Of a DNA stretch of 64,000 nucleotides, positions 22,029-31,229 are shown piece by piece. Below the pieces are notes generated by a model. It was not told the origin of the DNA, made no database searches, and worked only from the letters and a program-made list of their open reading frames with translations. Position 1 is the stretch's first letter. Each line of letters starts with the position of its first letter. The stretch is taken from assembly GCA_018350325.1 (NCBI GenBank), contig JAEVLN010000005.1:1746142-1810141 (forward strand). Reading direction: 5' to 3'. The DNA is from Globodera rostochiensis (lineage: Eukaryota; Nematoda; Chromadorea; Rhabditida; Heteroderidae). The position numbers were made by a program, and so were the translations under genes.

Positions 22029-23391
22029 TTACGAGGCCATCAAAAGGTAATAAACGATGGCAACAATGACAGCGGAGAGCAACGCAAACACCAACATTTC
22101 CACTGGGCCCTTCCTGTGAAAATAACCGAACAAATTTATCAAGATTTGTACATTACAACATTTTAGAATTCGTCGTGGGTAAACCCAAAAAGCGTTTCGT
22201 CGGAATTAGTGTTCGGCAAATGAGGTTTTTCGGTATTCGGTATCGGTATAATACCGATACCGAAAAAATACCGAAATCTCAAAATTTTTTCGGTATCGGT
22301 ATTTCGGTAAAAATACCGAAAAAAATACCGCGGTAATACCGAAAAATACCGCGGTATTACCGTACCGTGCCGAACACTAGTCGGAATTGGTCGACTCGTT
22401 GATAATCATTCGATGAAACCCATTTTTTAAATTCAATAATCTTTATCTGTTTAACTTTTTAAGCAATCCCCTAACCTTTGTTCGGCTGTTTGGTCCGTCT
22501 TTTTGTCCGCGCCCATTTCCCGTTTGTCGTAGCTGTACTTCCAGTGTTCGGACTATTTGTTTTTCAAATTTTAAAATTGAAAAAAAATATTTGTACCTCG
22601 TCGATTTCTCCGACGAAAAAGTCATCTTTCATCTGACGGGCGTCCGTTGAATGGCCTATTTTTGTAAATTCGGTATTTCTACGCTATGGGAGTGGTTCGG
22701 ATCCGAATAAAAATACGACCAATCGATTCCTCTCCCCGAGCTGAGCACGAACGACTCTTTTTAACAAGTTGCGCTTAGGCCTAAGCCTAACGAACCCCAA
22801 GTCAGGGTGGCTTAGGCCTAAGCCTATCAAACCCCAAGCCAGGGTGGCTTAGGCTTAGCCTAATCTACTAGCTTTTGAAAGCCTATATGTATGATTTTGC
22901 CCATTTTTTAATCCATGGACAACTGAGTCCCCACTAAAAAGACACTTCAGTCCCCGGCGTATAACTTTCTTCAAAGTGATTTCCGCACAAAATTTTTTGC
23001 AGATTCGTGCTCAGCTCGACGAGAGGAATCGATTGGTAGTATTTTCATTCGGATCCGGACCACTCCCATATAGTGTAGAAATTCCGTAAATTCAAAAAGA
23101 TTATTCGACTCAAAAGGCAAATTTTACCGATGTCCTCAAATGCTTCGGTTCGATCTTCACCCGCCTTTTCCAACAAAACTTCCATTCCGCCGGGGTGCTC
23201 GTCCAGAAATTTGGTCACATCATAAACCTTAACATTTGACATTTCCTTCAGAAAAAGAAGAATTCTTTGCTAAATCTAAGAGGCGAGTTGAAACAAAATT
23301 TGCTGACTTTGTTGCCGATGATTATCCACGCGTCGCTGTTGTTGTTGTGTTCGGCCACTTCGGCGCGAGTCAATTTCCGGCCAGCTGTCAT
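22029..23391 (-). CDS. Cytochrome b5, membrane-anchored
   Basis: Five exons join in phase: 23391-23308, 23227-23128, 22655-22597, 22552-22476 and 22113-22029. Cytochrome b5 is a small haem protein that passes electrons to desaturases, hydroxylases and other enzymes on the ER surface. Visible features: [12 protein letters not shown], then [20 protein letters not shown] with the HPGG haem-ligand loop, [12 protein letters not shown] with the second haem histidine, DDFFVGEID, and a C-terminal tail anchor [20 protein letters not shown]. Length and order are normal for the family. Introns 2 and 4 each contain one complete inverted-repeat element (22672-23085 and 22207-22379), which explains why they are longer than the others. 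Confidence 0.95.
22207..22379. mobile_element. hAT-like MITE, 173 bp, built of ATACCG/CGGTAT repeats
   Basis: The ends TAGTGTTCGGCA and TGCCGAACACTA are perfect inverted repeats, and both flanks are GTCGGAAT (22199-22206 and 22380-22387). Inside, CGGTAT and ATACCG alternate throughout. The element sits in intron 4 of the cytochrome b5 gene. Confidence 0.93.
22672..23085. mobile_element. TIR element, 414 bp, in cytochrome b5 intron 2
   Basis: Both flanks are GTAAATTC (22664-22671 and 23086-23093). The inverted repeats are about 80 bp, imperfect, and include GTGGTTCGGATCCGAAT and CGATTCCTCTC. Inside lie three copies of a GGCTTAGGCCTAAGCCTA motif and a segment (about 22917-22957) resembling the element at 23578. 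No coding capacity. Confidence 0.9.
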
Positions 23392-23577
23392 TTCTGGTCC
23401 GGAAATGGCTGAAATTAGCAAAAATATATGCATAATTGGACATTTGAATGGTCAAATGAATGTTTCGGCTGGTCGCAGATTCATATCAGCCTACGGTAAA
23501 CTTGATTTGTATGTAAGTCCCACCCAATTTACACAAAATGGCTGAAAAAGTGGTTTATGGAGGTGAAAAATGATTTA

Positions 23578-23713
23578 GCCCTGGACTGAAGTGTCCCTTT
23601 CAGTGGGGACTCAGTTGTCCACTACTTAAGACCAAATCACTTAAATTAAAACTTTAGTGTGCGGTACTTTGGCAATAAATTTTTGTCAAATTGTAACCAC
23701 TTCAGTCCAGGGC
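23578..23713. mobile_element. Small TIR element, 136 bp, TA-flanked
   Basis: The ends GCCCTGGACTGAAGTG and CACTTCAGTCCAGGGC are perfect 16-bp inverted repeats between TA dinucleotides. A TA duplication points to the Tc1/mariner type. The left half, GTGGGGACTCAGTTGTCCA, also occurs inside the element at 22672. Confidence 0.75.
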
Positions 23714-23749
23714 TAGATTCGTGCATTGTCTGAGAGGTACCATATTCTT

Positions 23750-24400
23750 TAGTTTACCCATAATTCTCATATGTATGAATTCGGGTCAGAGTCCGAATCT
23801 GACCTCGGTTTTGACCGAATTCAAACAAAATTCCGAGTCCGAATCTGCGTTTGGTTGGCTGTTAGAAGAGTTATAGCGCACCAAAAACGGCACGAAATAA
23901 GCATTCAAGGAGGATAGAAATAAAATAGCCCGAAAAATTAAATTTAAAAAAGAGCGCACCTTTGCTATGCCGGTGAAATTCGGCGGAGAAATGACGAGGT
24001 GAAATGAGTAAAAGGAAGGAGAAAGAGGAGGGGAAAAGAGGAGATATTGAGTGAGATAACAGTGAAATGATCGGTCGATACAACAACATTTTGGAGGTTG
24101 TGTCGGATGGGTAGGCGGTGGGGCGACTGAAAACAAAAAGGAAAGGCCTAATTTGGATGATTGAAGAGGGGTGGCGGCGGTAAGAGGGCGGGGGGGGGGA
24201 GGGAGGGAGACTGATTGGAGATGGGATGAAAAGACGGGGGGGGGGAGTCAATACTGATAATAGGCTGCGTGTAGTTAATGGGGGAGGATTGCTACAAATG
24301 TGTATGTATAGGTATGGGGCGATTTTCAATTTGATGTGGGGAGAGAGGGGGGGCATATGAATTTTTTAAATTTCGTTGTGTATGTTCTCTGGCAATTCTT
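23750..24400. other. Purine-rich intergenic region
   Basis: The plus strand is mostly G and A from 24000 to 24360, with several G runs. Long proline/serine-rich minus-strand ORFs (up to 161 codons) follow from this composition. I do not call them genes. Confidence 0.6.
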
Positions 24401-24640
24401 TGGTAATAAACCTCCCCCCCTTTCTAAGGGCAAACCGGATCCATTAAATCTGGCATGATAGATATGAACAAAAGTGAGCAAATTTGAAGAAAAATGCATC
24501 AGAATATCTTATGCCTTGAATGGTCTCGGTCATTACAGAAGTGCATTTTATTTTAATGTTTTGGACAGTTTAACTTTCTTCTGAAAGCATTACCATTTTA
24601 CTGAAAAATTTCAGTTAATTCTTAAAAATACAATTGAAAG

Positions 24641-25076
24641 ATGAGACAATTTATCGTCTCCTATTTTCGGCAGCATTCGAAGATGGAATGGCGCAATTAC
24701 TTTCTCTCCACACACTTTTGGGGGCCGGTGACCAACTGGCTCATCCCCGCTGCGGCGATTTGTGACTTCAGAAAGGTTTGTCTAAGTAAAAAAAAATTTT
24801 TTTAAATCCTAATTTTAGGACCCCGAGATGGTGAACTTTTCTTCTCGTGAAAAGTCCTAAAATTCGAATAACTTTCAAGATCAGCGGCCCGATGTCGTGC
24901 GCACTGACAATTTACTCTTCCGTTTTCATGCGATTCGCTTGGAAAGTTCAGGTAATTGTTTTTAGAAAGGGGAATGTGGCAATCATCCCCATTTTTAGCC
25001 GAGGAATATGCTTCTGCTTGCCTGCCATTTAACAAACTTCGGTGCCCAAGTCTTCCAGGTCACTTCTTGGGCTTAA
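24641..25076 (+). CDS. mpc-1: Mitochondrial pyruvate carrier 1 (MPC1)
   Basis: Four exons join in phase: 24641-24775, 24819-24830, 24880-24951 and 24999-25076, giving 98 residues. MPC1 forms a heterodimer with MPC2 in the inner mitochondrial membrane and imports pyruvate. Hallmarks: [20 protein letters not shown], then DPEM, then [27 protein letters not shown] and [17 protein letters not shown]. The length is slightly short, as usual for MPC1. The start at 24641 is the first in-frame ATG and gives a basic N-terminus. Exon 2 is only 12 nt and encodes exactly DPEM, which is conserved in the family, so the micro-exon is real. Confidence 0.95.
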
Positions 25077-25339
25077 ACATTTTCGAGATCGCAAAATCCG
25101 AAGACCGCCGTTCAGACCTTTTCTAATCCCAACTAATTTTTTTGAAGAAAAAAATTTGGACTTTACGGGAGTTTTGTTTTCGAATTTGGGGTTTAGGTTG
25201 AAAAATTAAAAAAAAAATTTTTAACAAATTGAGAGTTAATGCAAAATTCGAGAAAATTCTTGGGTAATAGGTCGGTTTGTACCCCCATTTTTCAAAAAAA
25301 AACAAATATTTTTCGAAGTCGATAAAAAGATTTTTCTAG

Positions 25340-25804
25340 GGGTATTCGAGGGCGTAGCTTCTGAATCTGTTTTTGAACAATTAAACCAATTTACGAGATC
25401 AATCGCAGATTGGTCGCTTCTCCAATTACCATTTTCTCCATTACACGGACCCCTTTACCAAAACAGTGAAGTTATGAGGGGGCAGACAAATCGAATCAAA
25501 CGGATTTATATTATTTTCAATTATCGTTAGCGTGTTGTTAATTGTTGGAGATCGGGCAAATCTGAGTATTTTAATTTCTAAATCAATTGATAAAACATAG
25601 ACAATAATTTTTTTAAAAAGGTACGAATCTGTTTTTTTGCTATTTCCAACGGTCTCCAGCATTTGCAGTAGTTAAAATAAGCAAATTATCTATTTGTTTA
25701 TTATTGTATTAAAGCATAGATTTGTTCTTTTTAAAAACGTTTGTTTTTTAACATTATTCGAATTTTAGGGTTCGTTGTATGAGTGTTATGGGGATGGTAC
25801 TTAA
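25340..25804 (+). CDS. Possible 3' exons of an unidentified gene or gene relic
   Basis: Exon-like pieces at 25340-25470 and 25769-25804 join in phase and end in a stop. They read VFEGVASESVFEQLNQFTRS, ADWSLLQLPFSPLHGPLYQN and GSLYECYGDGT. The codon pattern looks like real protein, but no 5' exons were found in the 260 bp behind MPC1. It may be a leftover of a duplicated gene. Confidence 0.25.
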
Positions 25805-26178
25805 ATAGACTCCATTGTTGTTAGCTTCAACTGGTCGAGATCTTTCGGACTATGATTTTGATTCTTAATTTTTATGGGATTTTTTCCTTTCTGGGATGTG
25901 ATTGAAAATACGAACACAAAAAAACGAATTGAGTCCAATAGGCTGTCGTATTTCAAGCGACCGGCACAACAAGTGTGTGCCCTTTCCGCACAAAAATAAT
26001 AAACTAATGGAAATCATTTTTTATAACGTCCTCCATGAGACAATTTTACTGGCATTTCGGAATATATTATGGGAATATGAGAAATTCTAAGTCAAGTGAC
26101 TTGATAGTTTGATTTTACACACAAAGACAAAAGCAATGTCCATCGCCTTAGAGTTCCATTCTTCAGCTACGGTTGCTG

Positions 26179-28487
26179 CTAATAAGTGTAACCACCGCCT
26201 GAACCGCGCTGTTGCGGATATGGTGGAGGTGCTTCTGGTGGTCCTGATCCGTACCCGTACCCTGAATGAAATGGAAGTTCAATGGATTTTTCAACCTAAT
26301 TGCTAAATCTACCGCCTCCTGACGGCGGCTGTTGCGGTGGATATGGCGCTCCTCCCCCACCGCTCGGCGGTTGCCACCCGTAGCCGCCACCTCCGCCGCC
26401 CATTGGTGGTGCCTGCTGTTCGTACTTGGGCGGGCCCATCGTGTTCAGATTGCGAACGCGCAAAATGCGCACATGCGTACCCTGGGGCGGCATGCCCGGC
26501 AGCGGCTCATCGAAGTCGCCCCAAACGTACACATTTCCTGGAATCAAACGGGGATCAAAGATGACGTATAAGCTTTCGGAACCAAAAGCCCCTGCTTGAA
26601 AGTTACAACCAATGCCGGACTATTAAACCAACAAACGCAAAACTCACCCGAATTGGCGGTAGTGAGACGGGGTTCGATGAGTGGCACCGGCATCTGTGCG
26701 GGCACTTGGTGCCACGTGAAGTTGGTCAGGTCGAGCGTCCAATAGTCCACCAGACGGACAACATTGCCACCGCCGTAGTCGACTTCGCCACCCGCCAATA
26801 GAATGAACCCTAAAAGTAACAAGATTGCCGAATCTTGTTGTGCGAAAAAAGTTGTTTTGATTAAAAAATCAATCAGTTCGAAAATTAGAAATCACATTCT
26901 AAAAAACGATCAACAAACAAAAGTCAACATTTGGATTTAATTACTAGAAGCTGAGACTTTTAAAATCTTTGGTTTTACCCGAAATTGAGTCAAGCGCCGC
27001 CTGTTTGCGTGCCGCCGGGAAGCCCCGCTGGGGGTCCTGGTTCAAATATTGCGTGTTGAGCGGACCACGAGTGCCAAGGCTGAGCACATGGACGCGACTG
27101 TGGTCAAAGTGTCCGTCGGGAGAGGCGGACACAAAGTAAATGTTCCTGAATAATGGAAGAAAACTAATAGACTCTCTCTTCTTTAAAAAACAATTTGTTG
27201 TTTTTGCTCTTAGCCTCTCACCCTCGACTGAGAAATCCGTCGTAGAAATGGGAGAGTTGCGAGCCCGGCACACTGAAGCGGTCGATCGGCTGCTGTGGTC
27301 CGCGCGCGTCCGCGTTTACGCGCACCACGTTCAGTGCTGGGCCGTGGACCACCTAAAAAATTGCAAGTCCATGAAAAATTCGGTGGTTGTTTTTCGATGT
27401 TTTGATTAATTCTTGCAAATCGTTCATTATATATTAATAGCTTAACACTAAACATTCAATTTTTTATTTTTAAAGATGCAGGTCCCAATGTTTTATTGGC
27501 AATCCAAAATATCCATGCCACTCACCACCAACTCGGGCGCGTCCTCGCGCATTGTGCAAATCCATTCCTCGTCGATGACCAGCGGCGCCTGCAGCAGCGA
27601 ACGGGGCTCTGACATCATTTGCATGCCGTCCGCGCTCAGGTCCATGCGCCAAACGTGCATCTGCATGAATACAATAAGAAACAGTTTTTTTCAGAAAGAT
27701 AAAAAATTTGGATTTTAAATGAATAAGGAAGGGCGTTTCAATGGGGTTTCTGGGAAATAGTCCGTTCTCTCAACCCACCACATATTGTCCATAATCTTCG
27801 GATTGCGAAACCAATACTAGCGCAGTGCCTCCGGCGGAGCTTGGACTTTTCAGTGCAAAAAGAAATTTGACGCGGCCTAAACACCAAAAATTTTCAATCC
27901 CATTCCGTTTTGAAAATCAAATGAAAGTGTTTATTCGGGTTTCGACGAAACGAATCAATTTTCGAAGCCCCCTTCAATTAGCTAAACCAAATTCTCAAAA
28001 TCTTATCGATTTCTTATTTTTACCTTGTACGCGAAGTGGAACTTCGCCAACAAAACATTTCCGATTTGTGTCAAACACGACAAGACAAGTCATCGACTTT
28101 CTTGCACCTCTAAAAATTAAGATTTATATATATTTAAAAGAGCACTTTGCACACACTGACCCTAGAAAAAAACGACGGACCGGATTATTCGAGTTTTAGC
28201 CTAAAGTCCAGATTTCCTCCGGACTGCCAGGGACAAAAGCCAGGACTGATCGACGCAAGAGACCGTTTTGATCCAGTGTTTTTTAATTCAAGTGAGAAGA
28301 AAACAACGAACGTAGTCTGGCACGACTCATCCGCCACCGGGTCATAGAGGAAGTAGAGTTTGCTGGTGTCCAACGACTCCTGGACGTCCTGGAAGACGGA
28401 GAGACGCCACTTCCCGAACTGATGGTCCAATGGGTCAGGCGCTTGACCCCACGGAACAGAAATGTCCTCGCTTTGCACTTGTTGCAT
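26179..28487 (-). CDS. Kelch-like beta-propeller protein with Gly/Pro/Tyr-rich tail
   Basis: Nine exons fit perfectly in phase: 28487-28312, 28109-28024, 27876-27779, 27660-27526, 27352-27222, 27145-26979, 26809-26648, 26537-26313 and 26261-26179, 420 residues. Repeats have a propeller-blade look: [32 protein letters not shown] and [15 protein letters not shown], the last followed by [16 protein letters not shown], a classic kelch pattern. The tail is low complexity ([18 protein letters not shown] and [20 protein letters not shown]). No signal peptide is seen. Kelch propellers usually bind other proteins, but the partner here is unknown. A weak copy of the GFILLAGG exon (GCILLLGDAIFKGEF) may exist at about 29343-29283. 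Gene structure is strong, function unknown. Confidence 0.8.
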
Positions 28488-28557
28488 TACTTAGATTCTT
28501 CCTGAAAAAACATTTGGTAATACTGAAAATGGTGCGCCCCATTTTTGAAGAAATAAA

Positions 28558-28892
28558 GGTTCTAGTCCGGTTTATGCGTCCCATGAACTTTTATGCGTCC
28601 CATAGACTTTTATGCGTCCCATAAACTTTTATGCGTCCCATGACCTTTTATGCGAGTTTTACATCAGAACTCCAGTTTGTTCCCCTCCGGGGTTCGAAAT
28701 CGGTCGAAATGGAGGTCAGATTCGGATTCGGATTCTACGTTCCAGAAAAGCCTTAGAAACTATTTTCTAACGACTTAATAAAGTTTTTATTTTTTGATTA
28801 AAAAATTGGGACCCTCATTCTTTAGGCTTACCAAAAAATTTCTAAAGTAAAACATTTGCGGCATTATGGGACGCATAAACCGGACTAGAACC
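28558..28892. mobile_element. TIR element, 335 bp, with TATGCGTCCCAT repeats
   Basis: The ends GGTTCTAGTCCGGTTTATGC and GCATAAACCGGACTAGAACC are perfect inverted repeats of at least 26 bp. Both flanks are GAAATAAA (28550-28557 and 28893-28900). The left arm contains four copies of TTTATGCGTCCCAT. It lies between the kelch-like and zinc-finger genes. Confidence 0.93.
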
Positions 28893-29132
28893 GAAATAAA
28901 ATCATTTTTTAAATAGGCGTTCCTCCTAAATTTGTCTTTTTTTTTTGTTTTTTATTTCTGGGGGAATTCGGCCGGGGAGGAGGCAGCCCTTGCCCGGTCG
29001 ATATTTAACCGTCAATTTCTTATTAGTAATATGTAACTGAAAACAGGTATTATTGAAAAAGAAGCGAGCCGAAAAATAGTGAAAATTCAAATAAACCCAA
29101 CATTTTTATTTTATCACAACAAAAACATAATT

Positions 29133-29400
29133 CTTAATGAGAATTTTTCAAGAATTCATCTGTTTTTTGCATCTCGCGCCACATGTGAGTCAAAATAAAA
29201 GCACTTTGGAGGGGTCCAGCAGGCCGATAAGCGCCGCCGGGGGAAAAATGAAATTTAGTAAAATCATTTAGGAAAATGTATAAAACCGGGTTAAAAATTC
29301 GCCCTTGAAGATGGCGTCACCGAGCAATAAAATGCAACCTTTTTTTCGCCTATGCCCGACAGACACGGACGTTTTCCTTAATTCTTCTAAACCAATGCTC
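29133..29400 (-). other. Possible orphan exons
   Basis: Two minus-strand frames look coding-like: about 29343-29283 (GCILLLGDAIFKGEF) and 29245-29133, ending in a stop (GPLQSAFILTHMWREMQKTD, then EFLKNSH). They could be the end of a small gene or a decayed relative of the kelch-like gene. No start was found. Confidence 0.2.
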
Positions 29401-29576
29401 GCGTTTTTCCATGACTTTTATATCACTTCACACAAAAAACGATGAATTGTCAAGACCGTCAGTGAAAGTAAATGTTCACATACAAAAAAAACAGATAGAA
29501 TATGATACAATTTTATGAAAGAAATGCAAAAAATTTTGGCCCGTGGCATTCGCTCGAATCGTTCATTTAAAAATTT

Positions 29577-31182
29577 TTAAAAATTCATTTTTCCGCACGA
29601 TTTCTTGTGCTTAGTCAGATAAGACTTCACTTTGAATGATTTCTGGCAGCGAGGGCATTCGAAGGGTTTTTCCACTGAAAATTTTTGTTTTAAAATAAGC
29701 CTCTGAAACAATTAAACACCTCCGTGGGTCCGTTCATGTGCACGGCAATTGCTGCGGTCCGCAAAAGTTTTGTCGCACGTTTCGCATTTGTATGGTTTGT
29801 TTCCGTCTGAAAATTAAAAATAATTAGAGTTCTACAAAAGTACTTTTTTTATGTTGCAAAAAAACCATATTATTTTTCATTTCTTGATCGTTCAGTAAAT
29901 TTGTTTCTCACTGTGCGTTCGCATATGTCCATTCAGAAGCCACGGGCGTCCGAATTGTTTGTGACAAATTTCGCACTCGGCCTTCGCCGGGTCGTCGCCT
30001 GCGACAGAACGCGGGGGCGCCATCACTATCTTCCTAGGCCGTTTTGGAGTCGTTTGCATCATCCCATCATTGCGGCCCACACATTCCGTTGGACGCTCAC
30101 GTTCAGTGCGAATAACTTCGACCTGAAAATGGAAAGTGAAAGACACAAACGCATAAAAATAAACCAAAAGGCTAAAGTTTAAATTTGTTCAAAATTTTCA
30201 AACTTTGAATTTACATCCCAGTTGATCTTGAAAAAAAACAGCATTTCAGTATTTACTGGCTTTTATTTTTGTTTATTCATTCCCCCAAAATTTACCGTAT
30301 CCGCTGAAGATGAACATGTACTGCTCGGCCCTGTCGAACTGCCCGCACTTCCCAAGTGTTGCTGCAGTTGCCTCCGCTGTTGCTGCCACATGACGCTCGT
30401 CTGCGGTTGTCGTTCCGTTATCCCAGTTGGCGTCCAGCCACCCGGTCTGATGGAATTGGCCATCGTCGTGAGGGCTGCCAACTGAAATGCCATCGCCATC
30501 TGCTGGAAGTTCGGCGTCTGTTGTCCGTACTGTCTCGCCTGCTGGCTCAGAATGCCGCTCGCCTGAGCATACGGATGGAAGCGGTGATTGGCATAGGCAG
30601 CTCCAGATTGGTGTTGGGAAGTCAACGATACGGCTGCAACCAATAGAGGATCAAATCAAACTTGCTAAAACCCCTCACCGAACCTTGCTTCCACTGTTGA
30701 GCTGCCACCATCGTCTGGAGCGACATTGGGGGCCCCATCGGACGAGATGAACTTGGCAAGCCAGCCGAACCATTGTTGTCGGCAGATGTTGTCGAGGACG
30801 TCGACGTGGCGGAAACCGACTGCTCCCCCTGGGAGCTCGTCGAGCTGACCACGTTCGGTGAGCTCTGCTTGCCGATGTGGGCACTTTTATAGTGAGCAAA
30901 CAACTGCTCCTCGGTCGGGAACACGCAGCCGCACAATTGGTCATCCTTCAGACGATAGGTGCACGCAAAGCAACCCTGGGGCAGTTGTCCGGAGGCGCAG
31001 GCCATCAGCAAGGCCGAGATAGACAGAGTGGATGCCGGGCCGGCCGAGAGCCTGAAAGTTGTAAGGTCGGAGGATGTCGAAGGAAATATAAAGATAAACA
31101 CGGACCCGTCGCTTCCATTCGACATCGAAGGCCCATTCGGAGGCAAAAAGGGGCCACCAGAAAAGGCACCGACTGGAAGCAT
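29577..31182 (-). CDS. Snail-family C2H2 zinc-finger transcription factor with an extra N-terminal finger
   Basis: Five exons fit in phase: 31182-30672, 30633-30296, 30122-29912, 29806-29720 and 29674-29577, 414 residues. Three C-terminal fingers are Snail/Scratch type: [20 protein letters not shown], then [20 protein letters not shown], then [20 protein letters not shown] with a C2HC ending as in Snail. Such proteins bind E-box DNA, usually as repressors. The N-terminal exon has a different finger, [20 protein letters not shown] then LFAHYKSAH, whose wide cysteine spacing recalls Elbow/NocA/TLP-1 (NET) proteins. Serine- and glutamine-rich regions lie between. The 38-nt intron between exons 1 and 2 is very short. 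The start is the first ATG in the frame; an upstream exon is possible. Confidence 0.85.
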
Positions 31183-31229
31183 TGATGTTCAAAATTTGCA
31201 AAAAAAATGTTTTCGAAGTAATCAGCCAA

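Noticed and set aside
23786..24356. Minus-strand ORF of 161 codons and a shorter overlapping one
   Set aside because: Composition-driven Pro/Ser/Leu frames opposite purine-rich DNA with G runs; no splice context or motif.
26332..26571. Plus-strand ORFs over the Gly/Pro-rich exon
   Set aside because: Shadows of exon 8 of the minus-strand kelch-like gene.
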